In this document: one piece after another, positions 17,773 to 27,330 of the stretch
Numbering within the stretch: position 1 is the first letter of the stretch
Layout of the letters: each line of letters begins with the position of its first letter
NCBI RefSeq assembly: GCF_004362715.1
Contig: NZ_SNYC01000003.1
Span: forward strand, 1,241,601-1,305,600
DNA from: Pedobacter metabolipauper
GTDB lineage: Bacteria > Bacteroidota > Bacteroidia > Sphingobacteriales > Sphingobacteriaceae
DNA length: 64,000 bases
Direction: 5' to 3'
The notes under the pieces: generated by a model
Told to the model about the DNA's origin: nothing
Databases searched by the model: none
Seen by the model: only the letters and a program-made list of their open reading frames with translations
Made by a program: the position numbers and the translations under genes

Positions 17773-19938
17773 TTACAGTTTAAAAAACTCCTGCTGATTA
17801 TTAGCTTTAGTGACCATGTTCAAGATCCAGCCTCTGAAAGAACCACTGTTCTTTAACAAAGAAATATAGTTATTATCCTTTTCACTGATCGTTTTACCCG
17901 ATTTAAATACCGTAACTGTATCGGAAGAAAAAGATAACCATTCTTTAGACTGCATCACTTCGCTAAGCGCACCGGTTTCAATGATCACAAAATCATATCT
18001 GCTCTTTGCCCAATCCAGTTTTGACTTGATCTTATCATAGCCAACAAGCTCCATTAGTGAAATGTCTTCGCCCCTGTTTTTTAATACATCAATTGTACCG
18101 GGTTCTACGTAATCGTTAATATGGATCTTATCCTGCAAGAAATCTTCCAGGTAAGCGGTAGATGTAGAAGAATTGCTAATGTGCGGATTCTTAAAATTAC
18201 CGTCAATTAAAAGCACTTTAAGATTTGTCATTTTCCAGGCATAAGCAAGGCTAAACGATACAAACGTTTTTCCAACCTGGGAGTTTACACTGGTAACAAG
18301 CAGCACCTTGTCTTTCATAACCGATTCAATCTCATATCGCAGCGACCTGAGCTGGTTACGGAACTCAATAAGCTCAGCATCTTCCAACTCACTTTTCCAC
18401 AATCCCCTTAAATCAACCGATTGATTTTCCAGCTTACTAACCACACCTAAGATGGGACCATCTGTGGCCTTATACAATTCACGCGTAGTAGCGATGCTGG
18501 TATCAGAAAGAAATATAATGAATAACGCAAGTACACAGAAACTAAAACTGATCACCGCACTTAAAATTACCAGTAAAACTTTTTTAGATGGCTGGGCCAA
18601 TCCGCCAACGCCCAGTTGAACGAGGTTCATTTTACTCTCAAAACCTGTTTCCAAGCTGGAAAGATTGTATTTATTCAAGATGTCTAAATATTCTTTACTC
18701 GCAATATCCACGTTCATTTCTAACGTTTGAACTTCGGCCTCTTTGGGTACCAGTAAAGTAAACTGACTGGTTAAAGAACGTATTTTATTTTCCAGTGAAT
18801 TGATGCTGTACCTTGAAATATCCATCTGGATTTCCAGATTTAGCTTTTGCGAGATCAATTCCTGTTTCGTATTGAATGGATTGGTAACATATTCGTCCGA
18901 TGATCTGTTGATCTGTTCGGTTAAACGGCTACTCAATGAATCATAACTTTTCTTATAACCCTCATCCAGGTCATTATTTAAATACAACGTATATAAAGAG
19001 CTAAGCTCTTCTTTGGTATTGATGATAGACTGGTTCAGCTTAGAAAGCTTAGCTTCAATATAACTGCGCTCCTGCGGGTTAAATTTCCGGTCAATTTCAT
19101 TCAAAGCCCCCGCATAAGAAGAAGTTTTTTCAATTGCCTCCTGTTTCTTGGTATCGTATTCAAGGATCAGGGTATACAGCTGCTTAGACTGTTCAGAGAG
19201 GTTAAGTACCCCATTTCTAATCTTATAACTTCTCAAATCCGCCATTTTCAAGGCCAGAGTATCGGTTTTTTCACGAAGCAGGTCCCTTAAGAAATTATTG
19301 GCCTTAACCTGATTTGCTTTTAACAGCACACCATAACTTTTAATGAATTCGGTTGAAATGGTATTTACCAAAAAGGCAGAAAGATCAGGACTCTCAGCTT
19401 CGATCTGTACGGTAATAAAATCACTGTCTCCGGAACGAAAGGTAAGTAGTTTACCCCTGATCTCATCCGCGTGGTAACCCATAGACTCTATAACCTTATA
19501 CAATCCATTTTCATCCGGATTAGAAACAGAGAGCTCTTCATTTAACGCATATTTCTTACGATATACATCTAAAGCATGTTTCCTAGCCTCAGGAACTAAA
19601 GATTCCAATAGTTTACTTTTCGCTTTAAATGGCTTGTCGGATGTAAGATCGTGTATGATCAACAGATAAGAAACCTGGTTCAATACCCGTTTCATCTTGA
19701 TCATTTCAAGGAGGTTGCTAAATTGCTGACGAACCTGGTCACCCTGGATGGTTTGTATAATTACAGATTGCTGACTTGTTTCATCCACAATCCCTGTTGA
19801 GATCTGTGCCTGCGACATGTATACACTTTTCAGGTTCCGCACCAAAAAATAAGTGATGATCACAGATATGATCGGAACAATGATCAGTAAAAGCCTGAAT
19901 TGCTTGAGAAATTTTAAAAATTTGAATACTTCTGTCAT
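17773..19938 (-). CDS. Wzc/GumC-like polysaccharide co-polymerase with BY-kinase-like domain
   Basis: A 721-residue protein. A first membrane helix lies near residues 14-32, then a long periplasmic coiled-coil region, a second helix near 455-480 and a cytoplasmic P-loop domain. The P-loop (residues about 549-557) reads SVNSQVGKT, lacking the leading Gly; Walker A' is LLIDGNF instead of the usual DxD; the Walker B-like strand is YDFVIIETG. The C-terminus (NNQQEFFKL) has no tyrosine cluster. It probably sets chain length and couples to export, but kinase activity is doubtful. Its ATG overlaps the stop of the TolC-like gene by one base. Confidence 0.82.
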   Translation of the reverse strand: MTEVFKFLKFLKQFRLLLIIVPIISVIITYFLVRNLKSVYMSQAQISTGIVDETSQQSVIIQTIQGDQVRQQFSNLLEMIKMKRVLNQVSYLLIIHDLTSDKPFKAKSKLLESLVPEARKHALDVYRKKYALNEELSVSNPDENGLYKVIESMGYHADEIRGKLLTFRSGDSDFITVQIEAESPDLSAFLVNTISTEFIKSYGVLLKANQVKANNFLRDLLREKTDTLALKMADLRSYKIRNGVLNLSEQSKQLYTLILEYDTKKQEAIEKTSSYAGALNEIDRKFNPQERSYIEAKLSKLNQSIINTKEELSSLYTLYLNNDLDEGYKKSYDSLSSRLTEQINRSSDEYVTNPFNTKQELISQKLNLEIQMDISRYSINSLENKIRSLTSQFTLLVPKEAEVQTLEMNVDIASKEYLDILNKYNLSSLETGFESKMNLVQLGVGGLAQPSKKVLLVILSAVISFSFCVLALFIIFLSDTSIATTRELYKATDGPILGVVSKLENQSVDLRGLWKSELEDAELIEFRNQLRSLRYEIESVMKDKVLLVTSVNSQVGKTFVSFSLAYAWKMTNLKVLLIDGNFKNPHISNSSTSTAYLEDFLQDKIHINDYVEPGTIDVLKNRGEDISLMELVGYDKIKSKLDWAKSRYDFVIIETGALSEVMQSKEWLSFSSDTVTVFKSGKTISEKDNNYISLLKNSGSFRGWILNMVTKANNQQEFFKL

Positions 19939-20639
19939 TATTTTATTTCTTCTAATCTTTTTACCGTTAATTCTTCTAATGACACTTTAGCATTTAAATA
20001 ATTGGCTTCTGCCTGAAGTTTGGTTTGCAACGCAGAACTCAATGATGTTGAAGCACTATTGTATTCTAAAAAAGTAGCTTCCGCTTTTTGATATTTGATC
20101 TTGATCGCGTTGAAATTACTTTGAGCATCTTTATAAGTATCGTTTACCGGAGCAAGTGATTTTTGATATTGAAGAAATACAATATATCTGGATTTAACCA
20201 TCGCTTCAAGCTGCAGGAAGTATTCTGCCTGAGATGCCTCAGCAATTTTAATTTGTTCTTTTGCCTTTTTAATCTGACTTGGCTTAGCAAGTAATGAACC
20301 CGGACTAATAGAGATCCCAAATTGATAACCGGTTAAGAGGTCTGCTGTTTGGAGATCTACCAACGCATTTGCGTTGGGCTCATTGGAACGTGCAACATAT
20401 TGAAAAGTAAAAGGATCCAGCCAGGAAATTTTTGCTCCTGCCAGTTCACTTTTAGCTATATTTATCTGGCCGCTAAAGTTTTTAACCCGTGGATAGTTCG
20501 CCCTTGCCTCTGCAACTAACTTCTCCATATAGAGGTAAGATACTTCACTTAAAATGCTTTCCTGAGCAATTAACTGCTCTGCACGCGTAAGCATCGTAAC
20601 GAGGATCATCAGGAAAAAAAGGACTTTTTTATAATTCAT
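19938..20639 (-). CDS. Short TolC-like outer-membrane efflux protein (about half length)
   Basis: A 233-residue exported protein. It has a signal peptide (MNYKKVLFFLMILVTML, ending near LIAQE) and then one set of long amphipathic helices, with an NIAKSELAGAKISWLDPF turn and a heptad-rich C-terminal helix pair. It resembles a single TolC/OEP repeat, whereas full TolC proteins have two repeats and about 400-450 residues. It is the first gene of the minus-strand operon, directly before the Wzc-like gene, so it may be the outer-membrane or periplasmic part of the exporter. I see no second half nearby. Confidence 0.7.
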   Translation of the reverse strand: MNYKKVLFFLMILVTMLTRAEQLIAQESILSEVSYLYMEKLVAEARANYPRVKNFSGQINIAKSELAGAKISWLDPFTFQYVARSNEPNANALVDLQTADLLTGYQFGISISPGSLLAKPSQIKKAKEQIKIAEASQAEYFLQLEAMVKSRYIVFLQYQKSLAPVNDTYKDAQSNFNAIKIKYQKAEATFLEYNSASTSLSSALQTKLQAEANYLNAKVSLEELTVKRLEEIK

Positions 20640-20659
20640 AAAATATGCGCAGTAAAATT

Positions 20660-20667
20660 CAAATATA
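20660..20667 (-). promoter_or_regulatory. Candidate -7 box upstream of the TolC/Wzc operon
   Basis: On the minus strand these bases read TATATTTG, an exact fit to the Bacteroidota -7 consensus TAnnTTTG, 20 bases upstream of the ATG at 20639. A matching -33 TTTG at the usual spacing is not evident, so this is only suggestive. Confidence 0.35.
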
Positions 20668-20725
20668 TGGTTCTGAATTAAAATATACTAATATTGTACC
20701 ACATAATGAATAAATTGAATCCATC

Positions 20726-21361
20726 ATGAAATTGTTATTAGAAAGGTTAAAAAATAATGCTCAATTCAAAAAAATCGCACACTGGATGATGATCCCTTCA
20801 GGAGAGGCCAGACCACGTTTATGGATCAAGTGGTTTGTAAATCCTTTTTTTCACAAGCATAAAAAAGGGAGTAAGATCAGATATAGAACCAGGATGGACG
20901 TTTTACCTTTTAATTTATTTGAAATTGGCAAAAAAGCTGTAATAGAAGATTTTAGCGTTGTAAACAATGGAGTTGGCGCAGTAATTATTGGTGATGAAAC
21001 ACTGGTTGGAATGAGCAATGTGATCATTGGCCCGGTTACCATTGGCAATCACGTAATAACTGCCCAAAACGTCGTTATGAGTGGATTAAACCATGAATAT
21101 CAGGACATAAGTATCCCCATTTCGCAACAAAAAGTAACCACTAAGCCTATAAAAATTGATGATGAATGCTGGATCGGTGCAAATGTTGTAATTACTGCCG
21201 GAGTTAATATTGGCAAGCATTCTGTAATTGGGGCAGGGTCTGTAGTTACTAAAGACATTCCACCCTATTCTGTGGCACTCGGAAATCCTGCTAAAATAAT
21301 TAAGACCTATGATCCTGTCAGCAATTCCTGGGTAAATACGAGAACGAAAAGTGTGGATTAA
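20726..21361 (+). CDS. Hexapeptide-repeat acyltransferase (WcaF-like)
   Basis: A 211-residue left-handed beta-helix protein. Hexapeptide turns run from about residue 75 to 190 (VIIGDETLVGMSNVIIGPVT, then DDECWIGANVVITAG and NIGKHSVIGAGSVVTKDI), ending in the usual VALGNPAKII. Proteins of this type O- or N-acetylate sugars using acetyl-CoA in the cytoplasm, with colanic acid WcaF a familiar example. It is divergent from the TolC/Wzc operon, sharing an 86-base intergenic region, and is the fifth acylation module of the locus. Confidence 0.85.
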   Translation: MKLLLERLKNNAQFKKIAHWMMIPSGEARPRLWIKWFVNPFFHKHKKGSKIRYRTRMDVLPFNLFEIGKKAVIEDFSVVNNGVGAVIIGDETLVGMSNVIIGPVTIGNHVITAQNVVMSGLNHEYQDISIPISQQKVTTKPIKIDDECWIGANVVITAGVNIGKHSVIGAGSVVTKDIPPYSVALGNPAKIIKTYDPVSNSWVNTRTKSVD

Positions 21362-21523
21362 TATTCGTAAAACGAGTAAATTATTCTCCATCAATTTCCT
21401 CGCTATTTATGGATTTAAAGTATGAACTATATTTAAGATTAACTGTAAAGACAAATAGCATCTAATTAGTAATATATAGTACAACTTTTAATGAACATAA
21501 TGAATAAGCTAGATATATGGCCT

Positions 21524-21531
21524 TATTTTTG
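21524..21531 (+). promoter_or_regulatory. Candidate -7 box upstream of the adhesin gene
   Basis: TATTTTTG fits TAnnTTTG exactly and lies 41 bases before the ATG at 21573 in a 211-base intergenic region. No clear -33 TTTG precedes it at the expected distance. Confidence 0.33.
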
Positions 21532-21572
21532 GTTTCTTTGTATATTAGAATAAACCATTACAACCTGACTTT

Positions 21573-24500
21573 ATGATAAAATTTTTACGGTTTTCAGTAA
21601 TTCTTATACTTGGACTGTTGATAAAGACATCGGCTTATGCGCAGTTCCCATATGTAGAAAGTTTTCGAAGTTCTACAGCAACCGGAATCGTATTTGGCGG
21701 GGCACCATCTGCCTTTTTAACTGCCGCTGGCAGTTCATCCAATGGAGGAACACCTATTGATCCTATCGGTTCAGGATGGTTAAGGCTAACCAACAATGCC
21801 CAAAATCAAAAAGGCTATGCCTATAGTACATCGAACTTCCCTTCCAGCAACGGTTTGCGCGTTGACTTTGAATACGCCATTTACGGCGGAAGCCGCGCAG
21901 ACGGGATTAGCTTTTTCTTATTTGATGCCACAGCAAGTCCATTTACGATTGGTGGTTTCGGCGGATCTTTGGGATATGCACAAATTACCACAACAAATCC
22001 AATCTCTGAAGGGGTAAGTAAAGGATACCTGGCCATTGGGCTTGATGAATATGGAAACTTTTCTAACAACAATGAAGGCCGCCAGGGTGGAATTGGCTTC
22101 CGCCCAGGTTCTGTAACCTTAAGAGGTAAAGGAAACGGTGCGGCTACTACACCTGACAACTATAGATTCCTGACTTCAGAACACCCGGATGAACTGGGTG
22201 CATCCTTGATTGGAGACGGAAGTCAGCGCATCAGTGATCCAACCAATATGGCTTATCGTAAAGTGGCCATTGAACTGATCCCAAATCCGGCAGGAGGTTA
22301 TAATATCAATGTATATATCACAAAAGGCGGTTCCCCGCAGCAACGGGTTAAGATCATAGATAATTATTACTACCCGGATGCAGCACCTACCTCCCTAAGA
22401 TATGGTTTTGCATCATCTACCGGTGATGAAACAAATTTTCATGAGATCAGAAATGTTGCGATCGACTTATACACTACCAACCCGATCACATTAAATGATG
22501 CAGCCAATGCGTGCCGCGGAATTACTTCAAGCCTTGATGTTACCTTAAATGATAAAGCAAATGAGTCCAATACCACACTCGATAAAACCAGTGTAGATTT
22601 AAATCCATCAATAGCTGGTGTTCAAAGTACATTTACAGTTGCCGGACAAGGTACATTTTCTGTTGATGTATTGGGGATCGTACAATTTGTACCTGAGCCA
22701 ACTTTTCTGGGCAGCTCAACAGCATCCTATACCATTAAAGATTCACAGGGCATCCTTTCCAACGTATCTACCATTACATTTAATTATTCTGCTCCTCCTA
22801 CAACACCTAATGCTGGTCCAAATGAAAGCATCAATGTTTTTACACCGACAGGCAGTTATACCTTACAAGGCAGTGCTTCAAGCATTGGCACCTGGTCACA
22901 GGTTTCGGGACCAAATACCGCAGTATTTACAAATCCAGCATTAAACACCACAACAGTTACCAACTTAATCTCTGGCACCTATGTGTTTAGATGGAGGGTA
23001 ACTACCGCCGGTGGCTGTTCAGAATTTGACGATGTACAGCTCATCGTTAACCATCCCCCGGTTGCAGTCAATGATGTGGCCACCACCCCATTAAATACGC
23101 CGGTAGATATTCCTATCGTTAACAATGACAATGACGACACTGGTAACCCTTCCATACCAAGGGCAAGCATCCTCATCAAAACACCACCGGCTCACGGAAG
23201 TTTAACCATTAACTATACAACCGGAGTGGTAACCTATGATCCGGTTACTGGTTATACAGGCAGCGATAGCTTTACATATACTGTAAAAGATGTAAATAAC
23301 GCAGAATCAAATATTGCCACGGTAACTATTGTAGTTAATAAGTCGCTTGTCGGCCTGGATGATATCGCTGCAACAACAACCAATACACCTGTTATTGTTC
23401 GCGTCCTGGACAATGATCCAAAGAAAATAGGCGCATCTGTACTGAAGGTCTTAGATCCTTCACATGGGATCATTGCCGTAAATCTGGATGGAACCGTAAC
23501 GTATACACCAAGTCCGGGATACAGTGGTAAAGATATATTCACCTACAAGCTGGTAGACGGAAACGGAGAAGAATCCGATCCGATTACAGTTAATTTAACC
23601 GTTAAACCGGCAGGGGTAACTGACAATGCAAATTCAGTTGCCGGAGTTACCGTAATTATACCGGTTAAAGATAATGATCCGGGTAAAACAGGCACAACGG
23701 TAGTCATACCCGTTACACCTCCGGCAAGTGGAACAATAAGTCTTAACCCTGCCGGAAATGTAGTATATGTTCCTGCACCCGGCTTCTCTGGTAAGGATGT
23801 TTTCACTTATAAATTAAAAACTATAGATGATGTAGAGTCTGATCCGGTAACCGTTAATGTAACCATCAAACCAATTGGTTCTCCGGATATGGTAACCACT
23901 ACGCCCAACCAGGCGGTAATGCTCCCAATTAAAGACAATGACTTGAGTAAAACGGGTACAACGATCGTTTTAACCTCAAATCCACCAAACGGAACAGTGA
24001 CCATCATAGACGGTTCAGTAATCTACAGTCCAAGAACAGGCTTTTCAGGTAAGGACAGCTTCAATTATATTTTAAGAACAGCTGATGGGGTTGACTCTGA
24101 CCCAATTCCGGTAGATATTATTGTTAAACCGATTGGATCTGCTGACAATGTGACCACACCTCCAAATACACCCATCAATATTTCGGTAATAGACAATGAC
24201 CTAAGTAAAACCGGGACTACGCCAGCCATCTCCTCTGGCCCGGTAAATGGAACAGCGGTTGTAAACGGAAAAACAGTTATCTATACACCCAGACCAGATT
24301 ACACAGGTAAGGATGTATTTACTTACACACTTACCACCATTGATGGAATAGAGTCAGATCCGATCACAGTCAATGTGACCATCAGACCAGTTGGCTCTCC
24401 AGATAATGTTACTACTCCATTAAATACAGCGATTACCATTTCGATCAAAGACAATGACGCAAGTAAAACCGGTACTACACCATCTTTAGTAGCTAACCCT

Positions 24501-26390
24501 GCGCATGGTACCGTAACGATCAATGCAAACGGACAGGCAGTTTACGTACCCGTTACCGGATATTCAGGTACTGATGTATTTACTTATAAGCTGACCACTG
24601 CTGACGGAGTTGATTCAGACCCAATTACAGTTACGGTAACCATATCAGCAATTATTCCTGCTCCGGACTTTAATGTAGTAATCCCGGCAAACACTCCATA
24701 TACAGTTGATGTTCCTTTAGCACCAGGAAACTCAGTAACTGTTACGATCCCGCCTAAAAATGGAACAGTTACATTTGATCCGGCAACAGGTAAACCAATT
24801 TATACGCCTAATGCTGGTTATTCCGGACCTGATGATTTTACCTATATCATAAAAGATCCTGGCGGCAATCAATCTACGCCAGGCAAGGTGACCATTACAG
24901 TGATCAAACCGGCCAAAGTTGGTCTGGCAAAATCATTGGTTGCCAATGTTAGAAATGCAAATGGAAGTACCACCTTAAGTTATGTATTTACAATTGTTAA
25001 TTTAGGTGATATTGCCATTGAAAGATTAACCCTTACCGATGATCTTGCACTGGCTTTCCCTGGCAGAACATTTACCGTTAACCGCTTAGCAGCCAATGGT
25101 ACGTTGCGGGCAAACAGCAACTTTAACGGCATCTCCATTAAAGAAATGCTCTTATTGACAAGTACGCTTGCCTCAAATGGAAGAGCACAGGTAGAGCTCG
25201 ATATTACTGTGGCGGCCAGCACACAAAGCGGAACATATTCGAATAGCGCAACTGCACAGGGATTCTCAGTGAGCAATGGCGCAGTAACTACAGATGTTTC
25301 TACAAATGGTTTAGTTCCAGACCCAATTACGGCAGGAGATGTTAGCCCATCTGTTCCTACCCTTGCGCCAATATTGGTTGCACCAAATATTACGGTTCCG
25401 GTAAATACCGGACAACCGGTTATTATAGACATTACACCACCAACCGGCGGTACAATTGTCATTACCAAACAACCAACCAATGGCAGGATTACCTTTGACC
25501 CGGCAACAGGAAAACCAATCTATACACCTAATCCGGGTTACAGCGGACCAGATGATTTCATCTATGTGATCAGAGATGCAAATGGAAATGAATCTCAGCC
25601 TGGAACGGTAACCATTACGGTAACTAAACCTGCAAAAATTGGATTGGCAAAATCATTAAGATCCAACGTTAAAAACTTTGATGGTACCTATAACCTGATC
25701 TACAGACTTACCTTAAAGAACTATGGCGATGTGGCCATTGAAAGGGTTAGCCTTACAGACAATCTTGCACTGGCATTTACAGGGGCAAATTATGAGATTA
25801 TTAATGTATCGGCAGGATCATCAAACCTAAGATTAAATACCAGCTATAACGGAAACACAGTAACCAACCTCCTGCTGGCTACGAGTACACTTCCTGCAAA
25901 CTCAGCTGCAAATTCAACAGACTATGTTGATGTAGAGATCAGGGTTACGCTTTTGGAAGAAGAAGGCAGATACAACAACTTCGCCATTGCTGAGGGTAAC
26001 TCGGTAAGTGATGGAAGCCAGACTTCAGATCAATCTACAAACGGATTGCTTCCCGACCCTAATAATGATGGAGATGTAACTCCTTCAATATTAACCGGGG
26101 TTGTATTAACCCAGGGATCAGTAAAGATCCCGGGAGGTTTTTCTCCAAACAATGATGGCATCAATGACTTCTTCGTTGTTGAAAATACACTGGGTAAAAA
26201 GATCAGCCTGGAGGTATTTAACAGATGGGGCAACCGGATTTACCGCGCTACCGATTACCAGAATAACTGGTCTGGTAAAACTACCGAAGGTGTATACGTA
26301 GGCGACGATGTACCATCAGGCACTTATTATTATATCATTATGATTGATGGCACAAATAAACGCGTAGGGTTTATAACGATTAACAGATAA
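21573..26390 (+). CDS. Giant T9SS-secreted adhesin, type B sorting domain
   Basis: A 1605-residue exported protein. A signal peptide (about 1-24, ending AYAQ) is followed by a legume-lectin-like domain (about 25-305, with ISFFLFDA and YLAIGLDEYGNF). Residues 497-1025 hold six Ig/cadherin-like repeats of about 88 residues, each with N-D-N-D/DND, YTPxxGYSGxDxFTY and SDPITV blocks. Two longer units (about 1025-1500) each pair a GYSGPDDF repeat with a DUF11-like domain. Residues 1515-1605 are the gliding-type C-terminal domain (FSPNNDGINDFF, VFNRWGNRIY, PSGTYYYII). It is probably a surface adhesin. The PorP/SprF gene starts right after its stop. Confidence 0.9.
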   Translation: MIKFLRFSVILILGLLIKTSAYAQFPYVESFRSSTATGIVFGGAPSAFLTAAGSSSNGGTPIDPIGSGWLRLTNNAQNQKGYAYSTSNFPSSNGLRVDFEYAIYGGSRADGISFFLFDATASPFTIGGFGGSLGYAQITTTNPISEGVSKGYLAIGLDEYGNFSNNNEGRQGGIGFRPGSVTLRGKGNGAATTPDNYRFLTSEHPDELGASLIGDGSQRISDPTNMAYRKVAIELIPNPAGGYNINVYITKGGSPQQRVKIIDNYYYPDAAPTSLRYGFASSTGDETNFHEIRNVAIDLYTTNPITLNDAANACRGITSSLDVTLNDKANESNTTLDKTSVDLNPSIAGVQSTFTVAGQGTFSVDVLGIVQFVPEPTFLGSSTASYTIKDSQGILSNVSTITFNYSAPPTTPNAGPNESINVFTPTGSYTLQGSASSIGTWSQVSGPNTAVFTNPALNTTTVTNLISGTYVFRWRVTTAGGCSEFDDVQLIVNHPPVAVNDVATTPLNTPVDIPIVNNDNDDTGNPSIPRASILIKTPPAHGSLTINYTTGVVTYDPVTGYTGSDSFTYTVKDVNNAESNIATVTIVVNKSLVGLDDIAATTTNTPVIVRVLDNDPKKIGASVLKVLDPSHGIIAVNLDGTVTYTPSPGYSGKDIFTYKLVDGNGEESDPITVNLTVKPAGVTDNANSVAGVTVIIPVKDNDPGKTGTTVVIPVTPPASGTISLNPAGNVVYVPAPGFSGKDVFTYKLKTIDDVESDPVTVNVTIKPIGSPDMVTTTPNQAVMLPIKDNDLSKTGTTIVLTSNPPNGTVTIIDGSVIYSPRTGFSGKDSFNYILRTADGVDSDPIPVDIIVKPIGSADNVTTPPNTPINISVIDNDLSKTGTTPAISSGPVNGTAVVNGKTVIYTPRPDYTGKDVFTYTLTTIDGIESDPITVNVTIRPVGSPDNVTTPLNTAITISIKDNDASKTGTTPSLVANPAHGTVTINANGQAVYVPVTGYSGTDVFTYKLTTADGVDSDPITVTVTISAIIPAPDFNVVIPANTPYTVDVPLAPGNSVTVTIPPKNGTVTFDPATGKPIYTPNAGYSGPDDFTYIIKDPGGNQSTPGKVTITVIKPAKVGLAKSLVANVRNANGSTTLSYVFTIVNLGDIAIERLTLTDDLALAFPGRTFTVNRLAANGTLRANSNFNGISIKEMLLLTSTLASNGRAQVELDITVAASTQSGTYSNSATAQGFSVSNGAVTTDVSTNGLVPDPITAGDVSPSVPTLAPILVAPNITVPVNTGQPVIIDITPPTGGTIVITKQPTNGRITFDPATGKPIYTPNPGYSGPDDFIYVIRDANGNESQPGTVTITVTKPAKIGLAKSLRSNVKNFDGTYNLIYRLTLKNYGDVAIERVSLTDNLALAFTGANYEIINVSAGSSNLRLNTSYNGNTVTNLLLATSTLPANSAANSTDYVDVEIRVTLLEEEGRYNNFAIAEGNSVSDGSQTSDQSTNGLLPDPNNDGDVTPSILTGVVLTQGSVKIPGGFSPNNDGINDFFVVENTLGKKISLEVFNRWGNRIYRATDYQNNWSGKTTEGVYVGDDVPSGTYYYIIMIDGTNKRVGFITINR
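23061..24645 (+). repeat. Six tandem Ig-like coding repeats in the adhesin gene
   Basis: Six successive units of about 265 bases share recurring protein blocks (DNDxSKTGTT, GYSGKDVFTY, SDPITVNVT, KPIGSPDNVTT). Units three to six are most alike, which suggests recent duplication within the gene. The repeats are coding and in frame; no spacer structure like a CRISPR array is present. Confidence 0.85.
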
Positions 26391-26391
26391 C

Positions 26392-27327
26392 ATGAAACTA
26401 AATAAGAAATTCATACTTACGTTCAGCATGGCTTGCATGATGTTGGTTGCAAATGCACAACAGGATGCGATGTATACGCAATACATGTTCAATACTCTGG
26501 CTATTAATCCTGCTTATGCAGGAAGCCGGAATGTAACTTCGGCCACTGCCCTGTTCAGAAATCAGTGGACAGGAATTGACGGCGCACCTAAAACAGGTAC
26601 CATTACGCTGGATGCACCGGTTTTTGATAAAAGAATCGGCCTGGGTGTTCAGTTCATTTCTGATAAATTAGGGATCACACAAACCAATACCGGTGTGATC
26701 AGTGCTGCCTACAGGATCAGAATGGACGAGGGAACGCTGGCTTTTGGTATTCAGGGAAGTGTAAGCCAATTCCGTGCAGATTATACCAGTGTACTGTTAA
26801 ATAGTCCGGGTTCTGGTTATGACCCGGCATTTGCAGATAATGTAAGTAAAACGCTATTCAACTTTGGAACCGGTGTATACTACAACTCTGATAAATTCTA
26901 TATCGGGCTGTCGGCACAAGACCTGATCAGTAATAAACTTACCCCTTACGAATCTCCAAATACAGATCTGAGAAATACACAGTCCATGCACTTGTTTTTA
27001 GCGAGTGGTTATGTATTCTCTTTATCTGAAGATTTCAAATTTAAACCATCATTCCTGATCAAAGGGGTAAAAGGTGCTCCCATTGAGGGGGATATCAATG
27101 CTACACTTTGGATCAAGGATGTAATTGGTCTGGGTGCACAATACCGTACCAGTGCAGATGTTGCCGGTTTAATAGAAATACAAGCCACTCCGCAGATCCG
27201 GATTGGATATAGCTACGATTACAGTACAACAGCATTAAAAGCCTTTAATTCAGGAAGCCATGAAATCATGCTTAGGTATGAGTTTGGGTTTGGAAAAGGT
27301 AAAATTCTATCTCCAAGATATTTTTAA
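26392..27327 (+). CDS. PorP/SprF family T9SS outer-membrane protein
   Basis: A 311-residue outer-membrane beta-barrel protein. After a signal peptide (about 1-22) it has the hallmark QQDAMYTQYMFNTLAINPAYAG, and it ends with alternating barrel strands (IRIGYSYDYST, EIMLRYEFGFG). SprF-like proteins in flavobacteria are needed for secretion or attachment of specific type B cargo, often encoded next door. Here the gene starts one base after the adhesin stop codon, so the adhesin is the likely cognate cargo. PorP in the core secretion complex is a more distant relative. Confidence 0.93.
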   Translation: MKLNKKFILTFSMACMMLVANAQQDAMYTQYMFNTLAINPAYAGSRNVTSATALFRNQWTGIDGAPKTGTITLDAPVFDKRIGLGVQFISDKLGITQTNTGVISAAYRIRMDEGTLAFGIQGSVSQFRADYTSVLLNSPGSGYDPAFADNVSKTLFNFGTGVYYNSDKFYIGLSAQDLISNKLTPYESPNTDLRNTQSMHLFLASGYVFSLSEDFKFKPSFLIKGVKGAPIEGDINATLWIKDVIGLGAQYRTSADVAGLIEIQATPQIRIGYSYDYSTTALKAFNSGSHEIMLRYEFGFGKGKILSPRYF

Positions 27328-27330
27328 TAT

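Noticed and set aside
23061..24645. Regular repeats that could suggest a CRISPR array
   Set aside because: Units are about 265 bases, in frame and coding for Ig-like domains; there are no short repeats with unique spacers.
24980..25480. Antisense open frame of 166 codons inside the adhesin gene
   Set aside because: It is a shadow frame caused by the repetitive, stop-poor composition of the adhesin coding strand; the sense protein has clear domains.
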